DNA of 64,000 nucleotides from Rhodocyclaceae bacterium (GTDB lineage Bacteria; Pseudomonadota; Gammaproteobacteria; Burkholderiales; Ga0077523): NCBI GenBank assembly GCA_020248405.1, contig JADCHQ010000006.1, forward strand, positions 1 through 64,000, read 5' to 3'. Both the position numbers and the translations under genes were made by a program. Numbering within the stretch: position 1 is the stretch's first letter; the number at the start of each line of letters is the position of its first letter. Positions 30,699 to 39,831 of this stretch are shown here, in pieces. The notes beneath the pieces are model-generated. The model was not told where the DNA came from, did not search any database, and worked only from the letters and a program-made list of their open reading frames with translations.

Positions 30699-31919
30699 TC
30701 AGCGATGGGCGTGCTTGCGCAGTTCCAGTTTGGCGATCTGATTGCGGTGCACCTCATCGGGACCATCCGCCAGACGCAGGGTGCGGTTCCAGGCGTACAT
30801 CCAGGCCAGCGGGAACACATCCGACACGCCGCCGCCGCCGTGAGCCTGGATGGCCCAGTCGATGACTCTCTGGGCCATGTTGGGCGCGATCACCTTGATC
30901 ATGGCGATTTCCGCCATGGCCGCCTTATTGCCCACTGTGTCCATCATGTAGGCTGCCTTGAGGGTGAGCAGCCGCGATTGCTCGATGAGAATGCGCGACT
31001 CGGCGATGCGCTCGTGCCACACGCTCTGCTCGGCCACGGGCTTGCCGAATGCCACCCGGGACTGAAGGCGCTTGCACATGAGTTCCAGCGCCCGCTCGGC
31101 CTGGCCGATGATGCGCATGCAGTGGTGGATACGGCCCGGGCCGAGACGGCCCTGAGCGATCTCGAAACCGCGCCCCTCGCCCAGCAGCATGTTCGACGCC
31201 GGTACGCGCACGTTCTTCAGCGACACCTCCATGTGCCCGTGGGGCGCGTCGTCGTAGCCGAACACCGCCAGCGGGCGCTCCACCGTGATTCCCGGCGCAT
31301 CCGCCGGCACCAGGATCATGGACTGCTGCTTGTGGCGGTCGGGGTTGTCCGGATCGGTCTTGCCCATGAGGATGTAGATGCGGCAGCGTGGGTCGCCTGC
31401 ACCCGATGACCACCACTTGCGACCGTTGATGACGTATTCGTCGCCCTGGCGCTCGATGCGGCACTGGATGTTGGTGGCATCGGAGGACGCCACTTCAGGC
31501 TCGGTCATCAGGAAGGCGGAGCGGATTTCCCCGGCCAGCAACGGCTCGAGCCACTGCTTCTGCTGCTCTGGCGTACCGTAGCGCAGCAGCACCTCCATGT
31601 TGCCCGTGTCCGGCGCCGAGCAGTTGAACACCTCTGGCGCCCAGGAAATGCGGCCCATGATCTCGCACAGTGGCGCGTATTCCAGGTTGGTGAGCGTGCC
31701 GCCATGGGCCGCAGGACGCCACAGGTTCCACAGGCCCTCGGCCCTGGCCTTCGCCTTGAGGTCCTCCACCAGGCGCGTGGGCACCCACGCGTTGCCCTTG
31801 CGGCGGTTCTCCACCACCTCTTCCTCGAAACGGTGCTCCACCGGAATCACGTGCTGGGCCATGAAGGCCGACACTCGCACCTGAAGCTCCTTGACCTTGG
31901 CGGAATGCTCGAAATGCAT
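30699..31919 (-). CDS. Acyl-CoA dehydrogenase, ACAD10/11-like
   Basis: 406 residues, start ATG at 31919 with GGGGAGAC upstream. FAD-dependent acyl-CoA dehydrogenase: [17 protein letters not shown] (near 136-152), [14 protein letters not shown], and [23 protein letters not shown]. The last segment [16 protein letters not shown] carries the D/E position used in the ACAD10/11 branch, which handles branched or hydroxylated chains. First of a minus-strand series downstream of the thioesterase. Confidence 0.93.
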   Translation of the reverse strand: MHFEHSAKVKELQVRVSAFMAQHVIPVEHRFEEEVVENRRKGNAWVPTRLVEDLKAKARAEGLWNLWRPAAHGGTLTNLEYAPLCEIMGRISWAPEVFNCSAPDTGNMEVLLRYGTPEQQKQWLEPLLAGEIRSAFLMTEPEVASSDATNIQCRIERQGDEYVINGRKWWSSGAGDPRCRIYILMGKTDPDNPDRHKQQSMILVPADAPGITVERPLAVFGYDDAPHGHMEVSLKNVRVPASNMLLGEGRGFEIAQGRLGPGRIHHCMRIIGQAERALELMCKRLQSRVAFGKPVAEQSVWHERIAESRILIEQSRLLTLKAAYMMDTVGNKAAMAEIAMIKVIAPNMAQRVIDWAIQAHGGGGVSDVFPLAWMYAWNRTLRLADGPDEVHRNQIAKLELRKHAHR

Positions 31920-31992
31920 GCTTGTCTCCCCTTCAGTATTAACGTGTCAAACTGGGCTGCCGCGGTACTCGCCAGCCCGGCCAGAGGCACGA

Positions 31993-32427
31993 TCAGGTTT
32001 CGAAATCGCGCCCTTCGAATGCAACAACGGCCTGACGCAGGAAGGCCGGCACCGGCGCCGACACACGGGCCACAGGATCAGCGTTTACGTACACCAGCTC
32101 GCCGCTCACCACCAGAGTCTCGCCACGGAAAACTTCGAGGGCGAAGCGGATGCTGGAGCGGCCAATCGCCTCCACCCGCACGCACAGGTCGAGCAGCTCG
32201 TCGTAATGGGCCGGCGCGTGATACTCCACCGTGGCCTTGCGCACGAACAGGTCGCTGCCATGCTCGGCGAGGCCCTCCGGATAGGGACAGCCGATGGCAC
32301 GCCAGTATTCGGTGATGGCGATGTCGAAATACAGCAGATAGTTGCCGTTGAACACGATGCCCTGGCGATCCACCTCTGCCCAGCGCACGCGCAGCGGATG
32401 CACGAGCCGGAAATCGCCCCGTGCCAT
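31993..32427 (-). CDS. Acyl-CoA thioesterase, YbgC/4-hydroxybenzoyl-CoA type (hot-dog fold)
   Basis: 144 residues from the ATG at 32427; upstream frame sequence is not used because the LigB-type gene stops there. VRWAEVDRQGIVFNGNYLLYFDIAITEYWR (near 14-43) is the hot-dog thioesterase core, with the aspartate in EVDRQGIVF corresponding to the active-site residue of 4-hydroxybenzoyl-CoA thioesterases. It lies 1 base after the dioxygenase stop, so it is cotranscribed. Confidence 0.9.
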   Translation of the reverse strand: MARGDFRLVHPLRVRWAEVDRQGIVFNGNYLLYFDIAITEYWRAIGCPYPEGLAEHGSDLFVRKATVEYHAPAHYDELLDLCVRVEAIGRSSIRFALEVFRGETLVVSGELVYVNADPVARVSAPVPAFLRQAVVAFEGRDFET

Positions 32428-32428
32428 G

Positions 32429-33214
32429 TCAGTGAAACGCGTAGGCATCCATGGCAAGCACGCCATGGGCGAAGCTTGCATGGATGCACCGTCCGGGCGT
32501 GGCGCTGCCACCCGCGCCCCAGGCCACCAGCAATGGCAGGAAGTGCTCGTCGGTGGGATGGTTGCGCTGGGCATGCGGCGCGCGGCGCCGGAAGTCCAGT
32601 ACCTCGGCTGCGTCGCCCGCTGCCACCGCCGCCGCCAGCCACTGGGCAAACTCACGGGCATGGGGCACGGGATCGTCATGCAGGCCGTGCCCGTGCCAGC
32701 CCGACAGGTCGTGGGTGGCGCTGCCCGAGCCGATCACCAGCACACCCTCGTCGCGCAGCCCCGACAGGGCGGCACCGAGGGCGAGGTGGTGGCCCGGGCC
32801 TCGCGCCGTCTGCAACGACAATTGCACCACGGGCGCGTCGGCCGCAGGCCAGGCGAGCATCAGCGGCACCCAGGCACCGTGGTCGAGGCCACGGCGGTAA
32901 TCGGCCACCGCCTGCAGACCGCTTTGACCCAGCAGCTCCATGACGCGACCCGCCAGAGCGGGGTCGCCGGGGGCGGGGTAGCGCAGCCCATAGAGCTCTT
33001 GGGGGAAACCGCCGAAGTCGTGCACCGTCTGCGGCGCCATGGAGACCGTGACCGCCGGCACAGCCGTTTCCCAATGGGCCGAGACCACCAGAATGGCGCG
33101 CGGCCGCGGCAGGGTCGCCGCCAGACCGGCGAGGAAATGACGCGCCGGGTGATCCTCGATCACGAGGGTGGGAGCGCCATGGGAAATGAACAATGCCGGC
33201 AACCTTTCGCTCAC
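32429..33214 (-). CDS. Class III extradiol dioxygenase (LigB/DODA family)
   Basis: 261 residues from a GTG at 33214, supported by GGAGG 8 bases before it. Metal-binding and active-site histidines lie in ALFISHGAPT (near 8-17), VVSAHWE, HDFGGFPQELYGLRYPAPGD and HPTDEHFLPLLVAWGA. This pattern is that of 4,5-DOPA-extradiol-type enzymes (YgiD/DODA), which cleave catechols. The natural substrate here is unknown. It sits between a MaoC hydratase and a thioesterase. Confidence 0.9.
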   Translation of the reverse strand: MSERLPALFISHGAPTLVIEDHPARHFLAGLAATLPRPRAILVVSAHWETAVPAVTVSMAPQTVHDFGGFPQELYGLRYPAPGDPALAGRVMELLGQSGLQAVADYRRGLDHGAWVPLMLAWPAADAPVVQLSLQTARGPGHHLALGAALSGLRDEGVLVIGSGSATHDLSGWHGHGLHDDPVPHAREFAQWLAAAVAAGDAAEVLDFRRRAPHAQRNHPTDEHFLPLLVAWGAGGSATPGRCIHASFAHGVLAMDAYAFH

Positions 33215-33230
33215 TTCGCTGCCCTCCGGT

Positions 33231-33692
33231 TCAGAAATAACGCCGCGTCAGCCACTCGGCCACCAGACAGGGCTTCGACGCGCCGTCGCGTTCCACGGTG
33301 ACCCTCCAGGCCATCTGCACGCCGCCCTCGAGGTCATCCACTGCATCGAGCACGAAGCGACCCCGCAGCCGCGCCCCCACGGGCACCGGATCGGTGAATC
33401 TCACCCGGTTCAGCCCATAGTTGAGACCCATGCGCGAAGCCCCGAAGTCGATGGACTCGTTGATGAACTTGGACAGCAGGGACAGGGTGAGGAAACCGTG
33501 GGCGATGCTGTTGCCGAAGGACGTCTGCGCCCGGGCGCGTGCCGGGTCCACGTGGATCCACTGGTGGTCGTCGGTGGCAGCGGCAAAGGCATCCACCCGC
33601 TCCTGGGTGATCTCGAGCCAGTCGGTCACCACCACTTCCTGGCCGATGCGCGCGCGCAACGAAGCCGGGTCATGCAGGGGAATCGGGGTCAC
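33231..33692 (-). CDS. MaoC-like (R)-specific enoyl-CoA hydratase
   Basis: 153 residues from a GTG at 33692 (no in-frame ATG near; ribosome-binding site weak). FAAATDDHQWIHVDPARARAQTSFGNSIAHGFLTLSLL (near 36-73) holds the hydratase D-x4-H dyad of the hot-dog fold. Hydrates short 2-enoyl-CoA esters. Followed by the dioxygenase after 16 bases. Confidence 0.92.
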   Translation of the reverse strand: MTPIPLHDPASLRARIGQEVVVTDWLEITQERVDAFAAATDDHQWIHVDPARARAQTSFGNSIAHGFLTLSLLSKFINESIDFGASRMGLNYGLNRVRFTDPVPVGARLRGRFVLDAVDDLEGGVQMAWRVTVERDGASKPCLVAEWLTRRYF

Positions 33693-33763
33693 GGGAACGA
33701 TAGAGAAAGCCGCGGTGGCGGGGATCGGGGGAAAGCGCAGAACAAGGCATCATTATACGGACC

Positions 33764-34903
33764 GTGGGTTCCATCACTGCCCCTTCATCCGCGGCGCCGG
33801 ACGAGCGCCGCATCGCGCATCTGGACATGGATGCCTTCTACGCGTCCGTGGAGTTGCTGCGCCATCCCCAGTTGCGAGGGCTGCCGGTGGCCATCGGCGG
33901 GCGCGGCGATCCCACCCGCCGCGGGGTGGTCACCACTGCCAGCTACGAGGCGCGAGCCTTCGGAGTCCGCTCGGGCATGGCCCTGAGACGTGCGGCCGAA
34001 CTGTGCCCCCAATGCCTGTTCCTGCCGGTGGACTTCGAGGAATACCGGAGGCTGTCGCGGCGCTTCAAAGCGGCCGTGGCGGCAATTGCGCCCATGATGG
34101 AGGACCGCGGCATCGACGAGGTGTATATGGACCTCTCGGCACTGCCGCAGGCCACCGAACCGCTCGCTCGCGCCCTGAAAGCGGCGGTACGCGATGCCAC
34201 GGGACTCACCTGCTCCATTGCGGTGGCCCCCAACAAGCTGCTGGCCAAGATCGGTTCGGACCTGGACAAGCCCGACGGCCTGACGCTGCTGAGCGCCGCG
34301 GACATCCCGCTGCGCATCTGGCCTCTGCCGGTGCGGCGCATCAATGGCATCGGACCCAAGGCCGAGGCGCGCCTGGAGGCCCTGGGTCTGCGCACCATCG
34401 GCGAACTGGCGGCCGCGCCGCGCCACTGGCTGGTGGAGCACATGGGCCGGAGCTACGGTGCGTGGCTGCACGAGGCGGCCCACGGACGAGACGATCGGCC
34501 CGTAGTCACCCACAGCGAGCCGAAATCGCGCAGCCGCGAAACCACCTTCGAACACGACCTGCATCCGCGCCACGACCGCGCCGCGCTGCGGGCGGCCCTG
34601 GAGCAACTGTGCGAGCGCCTGTCGCGAGACCTCACCGCCCGCGGCTATGCCGGACGTACCGTGGGCGTGAAGCTTCGCTTCGAAGACTTCAGCATCGTCA
34701 CCCGCGATGTCACCCTGGCCGCACCGGTAAACGATGCCCATGCCATCCTGCGGGCAGTGCGCGGCTGCCTGGCGCGCACTGCCCTGCCGCGGCGCCTGCG
34801 CCTGCTGGGCGTACGCGTGGCGAACCTGTCACCGCTGCCGCCGGGGCAACCCGCCAGCCCACCGCCGCAGGACACCCTGCCTCTGTTCGGCCCAGCGGAG
34901 TAA
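33764..34903 (+). CDS. dinB: DNA polymerase IV
   Basis: 379 residues from a GTG at 33764. Y-family translesion polymerase: the catalytic acidic residues lie in HLDMDAFYASVE (near 19-30) and GIDEVYMDLS (near 114-123). The palm/finger pattern SIAVAPNKLLAKIGSDLDKP and the helix-hairpin-helix RINGIGPKAEARLEALG follow, then the little-finger domain. It ends QDTLPLFG, a likely beta-clamp-binding tail. No LexA box was seen upstream. Confidence 0.95.
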   Translation: MGSITAPSSAAPDERRIAHLDMDAFYASVELLRHPQLRGLPVAIGGRGDPTRRGVVTTASYEARAFGVRSGMALRRAAELCPQCLFLPVDFEEYRRLSRRFKAAVAAIAPMMEDRGIDEVYMDLSALPQATEPLARALKAAVRDATGLTCSIAVAPNKLLAKIGSDLDKPDGLTLLSAADIPLRIWPLPVRRINGIGPKAEARLEALGLRTIGELAAAPRHWLVEHMGRSYGAWLHEAAHGRDDRPVVTHSEPKSRSRETTFEHDLHPRHDRAALRAALEQLCERLSRDLTARGYAGRTVGVKLRFEDFSIVTRDVTLAAPVNDAHAILRAVRGCLARTALPRRLRLLGVRVANLSPLPPGQPASPPPQDTLPLFGPAE

Positions 34904-35042
34904 ACGCCCCCGGCCGGGGTAATGCACCGCTTCGGGGCATGGCTTCCGCTGCCGCCCGCTGCCCTGCTAGTCTGCGCGCCGCGCGGGAGACGGGCCGCGC
35001 AGCCATACAAATCAACAGCCCGCCGCTCACGGAGGACCCCAC

Positions 35043-36248
35043 ATGGAAACCCTGAAGACAGGCGCCGATGCGCTGTTCGTGTTGCTGGGCGCCATCATGG
35101 TGCTTGCCATGCACTCCGGGTTCGCCTTCCTGGAACTCGGCACGGTGCGGCAGAAGAATCAGGTGAACGCGCTGGTGAAGATCCTGGTGGATTTCTCCAT
35201 GTCCACCATCGCCTATTTCTTCATCGGCTACGGCATTGCCTACGGCGCCCATTTCCTGAGCGGCGCGCCAGCGCTGGTGGAGAACAGCGGCTACGAACTG
35301 GTGAAGTTCTTCTTCCTGCTGACCTTCGCAGCCGCCATTCCGGCCATCGTCTCCGGCGGCATCGCGGAGCGGGCGCGCTTCAATCCGCAACTCGCCGCCA
35401 CTTTCCTACTGGTGGGTTTCGTGTACCCGTTCTTCGAGGGCATCGCCTGGAATGGCGCCTACGGGGTGCAGGCCTGGATCGAGTCGGCTACGGGCGCGGC
35501 CTTTCACGACTTTGCCGGCTCGGTGGTGGTGCACGCCGTGGGGGGCTGGATCGGGCTGGCGGCCGTGCTGCTGCTCGGACCACGCCGCGGCCGCTACACC
35601 CGCGAGGGCGGCGTGGCCTCCCATCCGCCCTCCAGCATTCCTTTCCTGGCGCTGGGCGCGTGGATTCTCACCGTGGGCTGGTTCGGGTTCAATGTCATGA
35701 GCGCGCAGAGCCTGGAGAAGATGAGCGGCCTCGTGGCCTTGAACTCCCTCATGGCCATGGTGGGCGGCACCCTCGCCGCCACGTTCATGGGCCGTAACGA
35801 TCCAGGGTTCGTGCACAACGGCCCGCTGGCCGGGCTGGTGGCCGTGTGCGCCGGTTCGGACGTGATGCACCCGGTGGGAGCGCTTGTGGTGGGGGTGGTG
35901 GCGGGCGCGCTGTTCGTGGTGGCTTTCCCGCTGGCCCAGAACCGCTGGAAAATCGACGACGTGCTGGGCGTGTGGCCGCTGCACGGGCTGTGCGGCGCGT
36001 GGGGCGGCATCGCCTGCGGGGTGTTCGGCGCCGAAGCCCTCGGGGGGCTGGGCGGGGTTTCTCTCGGCGCCCAGTTCATCGGCACGGGCATCGGGGTGGC
36101 CGTGGCCCTGGCGGGAGGTTTCGCGGTGTACGGCGCCATCAAGGCAGCGGTGGGCCTTCGCCTCGACCCTGAGCAGGAATTCGAGGGTGCCGATCTCTCC
36201 ATCCACCGCATCGGTGCCACGCCCGACCGCGAATCCTCGTCGTGGTAG
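35043..36248 (+). CDS. amt: Ammonium transporter (Amt)
   Basis: 401 residues with eleven hydrophobic segments. The two pore histidines are in VVHAVGGWIG (near 160) and PLHGLCGAWGG (near 317), and FNVMSAQSLEK and the GIAERARF loop fit AmtB. Ammonia passes to the cytoplasm. No glnK neighbour is present, which is unusual for amtB. It converges on the aromatic amine dehydrogenase operon with only 10 bases between stops, suggesting uptake of ammonia released in the periplasm (inference). Confidence 0.96.
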   Translation: METLKTGADALFVLLGAIMVLAMHSGFAFLELGTVRQKNQVNALVKILVDFSMSTIAYFFIGYGIAYGAHFLSGAPALVENSGYELVKFFFLLTFAAAIPAIVSGGIAERARFNPQLAATFLLVGFVYPFFEGIAWNGAYGVQAWIESATGAAFHDFAGSVVVHAVGGWIGLAAVLLLGPRRGRYTREGGVASHPPSSIPFLALGAWILTVGWFGFNVMSAQSLEKMSGLVALNSLMAMVGGTLAATFMGRNDPGFVHNGPLAGLVAVCAGSDVMHPVGALVVGVVAGALFVVAFPLAQNRWKIDDVLGVWPLHGLCGAWGGIACGVFGAEALGGLGGVSLGAQFIGTGIGVAVALAGGFAVYGAIKAAVGLRLDPEQEFEGADLSIHRIGATPDRESSSW

Positions 36249-36258
36249 CGATTGCGGG

Positions 36259-36576
36259 CTATTTCAGGCTGTGATAATAGGCGGCCAAGTCCGCCAGGTC
36301 CTGGTCGTTCAGAGCCGCCACGTTGGGTGTCATCATGCTGGCGTAAGACCCCTTGCGCTCGCCGTTGCGATAGGCCTTGAGGGCATTGAGGAGGTACAAC
36401 TCGTTCTGCCCGGCCAGGTTGGGATAGAACGGGATCTGCGCCTTGCCGTCCGCGCCATGGCAGATGGAACAGGCGGCAGACTTGCTCTTGCCGGCCTCGG
36501 CGTCACCGCCTGCGAGTGCGGTGGCAGGAACAGCAGCGATGGTAGCCAGGCAGGCGGCGAAGACGGCATTGCGCAT
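36259..36576 (-). CDS. Small class I cytochrome c
   Basis: 105 residues with a Sec signal peptide (about 1-23). One haem site, CSICH (Cys36, Cys39, His40), and a candidate axial methionine in SYASMMTP (81 or 82). GGAGAG precedes the start. It is the last gene of the aau run, 44 bases after the multicopper oxidase gene. It may accept electrons from the amine dehydrogenase system (inference). Confidence 0.92.
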   Translation of the reverse strand: MRNAVFAACLATIAAVPATALAGGDAEAGKSKSAACSICHGADGKAQIPFYPNLAGQNELYLLNALKAYRNGERKGSYASMMTPNVAALNDQDLADLAAYYHSLK

Positions 36577-36620
36577 GGAAGCTCTCCGTGGGAGTTGGGA
36601 TTTCGGCTGAGGGGGTTACT

Positions 36621-38000
36621 CTACGGGTCCACCTGCAGCACTGCCATCATGCCCGCATCGGCGTGCTCGGCGAAATGGCAGTGGTACAAAGTGCGTCCGC
36701 TGTGGCCAGTGAAATGGATGCCGATGCGCATGTTCTCGCCAATGCGCACGTTGTGCACGTCGAGCCGTTCCAGGTGCGCCGGGGCGCGACCGTCGAAGTC
36801 GAGGATTTCGTAGTGCCAGGTGTGCAGGTGGAAGGCGTGATCCATGTAGTCCGCGTTGCGCACGTTCCAGATCTCGCGGGCGCCCACCCGGGTGCGGATA
36901 TCCACCCGGGCCGGATTGAGGAAACGGCCGCAAAGGTTGAACAGGCCGAGCACGATGTCGCGTTCGCTGTCGGGCGGGGCGGCGCCGAAGCGCGGTACCC
37001 GGGCAAGCCGCCCGGGAATGCGCACGGGTGTCGCCGCAGGTGGCGGCAGTATGCGCAACAGTGGGCGTGCGCCGGTGAATTGCATTTCGCGCCGAGGCAC
37101 GGGGTGGTACCACAGGTCAACCGGCGCGGGATTGTCCAGCACGATGAGCGCTTCGGCGCGGGCGCCGGGCACCAGCAGCAGCTCCTGCAGTTCGCGTGGC
37201 GATTCCAGGGTGCGGCCGTCCAGGGCGATCACCGTCATGGGCGCTTCGTTGGACAAGCGCAGTTTCCAGTAGCGCGAATTCGAGGCATTCAGAAAACGCG
37301 CCCGCAGCAGGGTACGGGTCGCCTGGAGCACCGGCTGCTCCATGCCGTTGACCAGCAGCCACTGCCCCTCCCGGCCTGCCGACACCTCGGTGGGACGGAC
37401 CCGCGGGATGCGCCCGCCCTCCACCGTCAGATCCTTGAGCACCAGCACACGGTCATCGCACACCAGCTCGCGCTCGAACGCCTCCTCGCCTTCCACCAGC
37501 AGCGCTCCGGCCAGACCGCGGAACAGCGGCTCCGCGCTGGCGCCGTGGATGTGGGGGTGATACCACTGCAGGCCTGCGTTGCCGGCGGGAATGGCGAATT
37601 CGTAGGTGAACGATTCGCCAGGAGGTACCTGTACCCACACATTGTCGCCACGGCCCGAGGGCGAAACCCACATGCCGTGGAAATGCAGATTTGTGGCCAC
37701 GGGAAGCCGGTTGACGAGGGTGAGGCGCAGCGTCTCGCCCTCGCGCACGCGGATCAGCGGGCCGGGATAGCTTCCGTTGTAGGTCCAGGCCTCCACCGTG
37801 CGGCCGTTGATGCGCACCGGGCGCGCCTCGGCCACCAGTTGTCCCTGGGCAAGGCCGGGCTCGCGCCGGTCAAGCGACAGCTCCGGCAGTGATGGCACAG
37901 CCTGTTCCGGATCCAGGGCGGCCTGCAGCGCGGCATCCGGCACGGGCAGCAGCAGCGCGCCGGCGGCACGCAGAAATCGTCGGCGGGAAATCGGATCCAT
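36621..38000 (-). CDS. Tat-exported multicopper oxidase
   Basis: 459 residues from the ATG at 38000. It starts MDPISRRRFLRAAGALLLP, a Tat signal. Copper ligands are complete: HFHGMW (106-111), WYHPHIHG (near 147-153), DHAFHLHTW (late), and HCHFAEHADAGMM at 440-452 with the type 1 Cys441 and the axial methionine. Three cupredoxin domains, as in CueO/CopA-like enzymes; there is no long methionine-rich insert. It follows the aau cytochrome gene by 25 bases. A role in copper handling, as electron sink, or in TTQ maturation is possible; none is shown. Confidence 0.93.
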   Translation of the reverse strand: MDPISRRRFLRAAGALLLPVPDAALQAALDPEQAVPSLPELSLDRREPGLAQGQLVAEARPVRINGRTVEAWTYNGSYPGPLIRVREGETLRLTLVNRLPVATNLHFHGMWVSPSGRGDNVWVQVPPGESFTYEFAIPAGNAGLQWYHPHIHGASAEPLFRGLAGALLVEGEEAFERELVCDDRVLVLKDLTVEGGRIPRVRPTEVSAGREGQWLLVNGMEQPVLQATRTLLRARFLNASNSRYWKLRLSNEAPMTVIALDGRTLESPRELQELLLVPGARAEALIVLDNPAPVDLWYHPVPRREMQFTGARPLLRILPPPAATPVRIPGRLARVPRFGAAPPDSERDIVLGLFNLCGRFLNPARVDIRTRVGAREIWNVRNADYMDHAFHLHTWHYEILDFDGRAPAHLERLDVHNVRIGENMRIGIHFTGHSGRTLYHCHFAEHADAGMMAVLQVDP

Positions 38001-38025
38001 GGCGAACGCGCGGCAGCGCCCGGGT

Positions 38026-38556
38026 TCAGTAGCGCCCTGGCTCCAGGCTGAAGGCAAGCACGTCGGCATCGGCGATCACGCCGGCCCGCAGAAGGCCTTC
38101 GACCACTTCGCGCCGGCGGGCGATCACGCTTTGCAGGCGATCGGCGCGTAGCCGTGCCACTTCACTGGCCGTGTAGGGCTGGAACGCCGGCGCGAGCTGC
38201 TCGCGGCTGTATTCCTCCAGCATCCAGTTCATCATGGCCGCGAGCCGCTCGTGGCTCAACATGGCCTGGGTAACGTTTGGCACCTGGATCAGGTAGGCGC
38301 GGCCCTCGGGCGTGTGGGTGAAGAGACCGACCCGGTCCTTCAGGCGAGGCACCTCGGCCACCGAATGCCCCAGGTGGCCATGGCACCCCTGGCAGTTGCG
38401 CGAATAGTCTTCGGCGGCACCGCGTACCTTGGGCAGCACGGTGCGCTGCGTGCGCACGAGCACATCTGGCACATCGTCGGGTGCCACGGTTTCCACCCCC
38501 GCCGCCGCGGCGGAAAACGAAATGGCCAGCGCGAGGCTGGCCATGAAGCCCTTCAT
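38026..38556 (-). CDS. Periplasmic c-type cytochrome of the aau cluster
   Basis: 176 residues from the ATG at 38556, with GGGAGCGGG upstream; its start lies inside the 3' end region of aauA (18 bases before the aauA stop is passed), so the two are tightly linked. Signal peptide about 1-19. A single haem motif NCQGCH (Cys55, Cys58, His59). The rest is helical, with several methionines (AMLSHERLAAMMNWM) as possible sixth ligands. No second haem motif exists, so it is not MauG. Likely electron carrier or maturation partner. Confidence 0.88.
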   Translation of the reverse strand: MKGFMASLALAISFSAAAAGVETVAPDDVPDVLVRTQRTVLPKVRGAAEDYSRNCQGCHGHLGHSVAEVPRLKDRVGLFTHTPEGRAYLIQVPNVTQAMLSHERLAAMMNWMLEEYSREQLAPAFQPYTASEVARLRADRLQSVIARRREVVEGLLRAGVIADADVLAFSLEPGRY

Positions 38557-38573
38557 GAAGACCCGCTCCCGGC

Positions 38574-39116
38574 TCAAACCTGTCCCACGATGGCGGCGCT
38601 GGAGCAGTGGTAGATCATGGAACTGCCACCGAAACACCAGATGATGTCGTTGTTGAGCTGCGGGCGATAGGCCGGCATTTCGCCAGCGGTGCCAAGGCAG
38701 TTGCACTGCGGGCAGGCATCCTTGCCGCAGCAGTCGCGGTAGGCAATCAAATACAGCTTGCCGTCGTCGGGATTCAGGCAAGAGCCCACCCAGGAGGTGG
38801 GCGACGGCGATGACCCCGGCGGGCACGTGGCGGGGCCACCGCCGCAGCAGGAACACAGGTAGCCGTCGGAGGAACAATAGCGCCAGTAGTTGCACGCCTT
38901 GGGATCGGTGGTCTGAGCACCGACGCGCTTTGCCCAGGCCATGCCGGGATCCTCCGCTGCCTGCGCTTTACGGGCCACTGGCAACACCGGCAGCACCGAG
39001 GCGCCCACCAGGGCGGCGCCAAAGGAAGCCAGGAAATTGCGGCGCGACACCTGCTGCGCCGTGCGGCGGGAGAGCCTTTCGAACAGCTTATCCACCACCT
39101 CTAGTGCCCTGAACAT
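38574..39116 (-). CDS. aauA: Aromatic amine dehydrogenase light chain (TTQ subunit)
   Basis: 180 residues; AGAGGAGG precedes the ATG. A Tat signal (SRRNFLASFGAALVG) is followed by a cysteine-rich domain with 14 cysteines, matching the six-disulfide TTQ subunit. The TTQ tryptophans are Trp109 (TSWVGSC) and Trp160 (IIWCFGG) and the catalytic base Asp128 (AYRDCC). These equal the Alcaligenes faecalis AADH numbering as I recall it. The Trp160-to-172 spacing is two residues shorter than in methylamine dehydrogenase, favouring AADH. Residue 172 is Ser where I recall Thr in the characterised enzyme. Oxidises primary amines such as tyramine in the periplasm. Confidence 0.94.
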   Translation of the reverse strand: MFRALEVVDKLFERLSRRTAQQVSRRNFLASFGAALVGASVLPVLPVARKAQAAEDPGMAWAKRVGAQTTDPKACNYWRYCSSDGYLCSCCGGGPATCPPGSSPSPTSWVGSCLNPDDGKLYLIAYRDCCGKDACPQCNCLGTAGEMPAYRPQLNNDIIWCFGGSSMIYHCSSAAIVGQV

Positions 39117-39198
39117 GGCTACTTGCCTCCTCTGGTTGTACTTCTGCCGACCCGCTAGCCAGTGTCATTCCGATTCATCCCGCCCGAGGCTCGCGCCC

Positions 39199-39828
39199 TC
39201 AGGCAGCTTCCTGGGTTGCCCCATCGTCCTTCACGTAACCACGCGCCTTCAGGTAGGCCTGGATGCTGCCATAGCCGGTTTCCTTGGCGATGGCGAGGCT
39301 CTCCAGATGCTCGCGGCTGTTCACCAGGCCCTTCGCCCGGATTACCCCATCCTCGTCGATCAGGATCGCGTAGGGCAGCTTGCCCACCTTGAAGGTCATG
39401 CCCACCTGGGGAGAATTGACGTAGGCGATGCTCTCGAGTTGATGACTGGAGATCATGGCGCGCTGCTCGGCCGGATCGCCGTCGCCCACCAGTACCACAT
39501 CGAGCTTCTCGCCCCTGGCGAACGAGCGCGCGATGGGCAGCAGCTTCTTGCAGATCGGGCAGGCGGGTGACACGAACAACAGCAGCCGGCTCTTCTGGCC
39601 CGCCACCGGCCCGCCGATGCGCACCAGGGAACCGTCCAGCCCGGCCACTTTGAGATCGGGGGCCATGTCGCCCACTTCGGGGCCGTGATCGTTGGCAAGG
39701 GCTCCCATGGGCGCCACGCGCTCGTGCAGGATGCCGATCTGGCGCACCATGCCGAACACCACGGCGCTCAGGACGAGCACGACCACCCAGAGCAGAAGAT
39801 TGGAATAGAGCAGGATTTCGTTTGACAT
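39199..39828 (-). CDS. mauD: MauD-like thioredoxin-fold maturation protein
   Basis: 209 residues. An N-terminal membrane anchor (LLLWVVVLVLSAVVFGMV) and a periplasmic thioredoxin-like domain with FVSPACPICKKLLPIA (Cys90, Cys93). MauD is needed to form or isomerise the many disulfides of the light chain. It lies between mauE (3 bases upstream) and aauA (82 bases downstream). Confidence 0.95.
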   Translation of the reverse strand: MSNEILLYSNLLLWVVVLVLSAVVFGMVRQIGILHERVAPMGALANDHGPEVGDMAPDLKVAGLDGSLVRIGGPVAGQKSRLLLFVSPACPICKKLLPIARSFARGEKLDVVLVGDGDPAEQRAMISSHQLESIAYVNSPQVGMTFKVGKLPYAILIDEDGVIRAKGLVNSREHLESLAIAKETGYGSIQAYLKARGYVKDDGATQEAA

Positions 39829-39831
39829 GCC

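Noticed and set aside
33693..33763. LexA box upstream of dinB
   Set aside because: No CTGT-N8-ACAG sequence is present.
34904..35042. Sigma-54 promoter upstream of amt
   Set aside because: No GG-N10-GC pair with a convincing TGGCAC/TTGC match was found.
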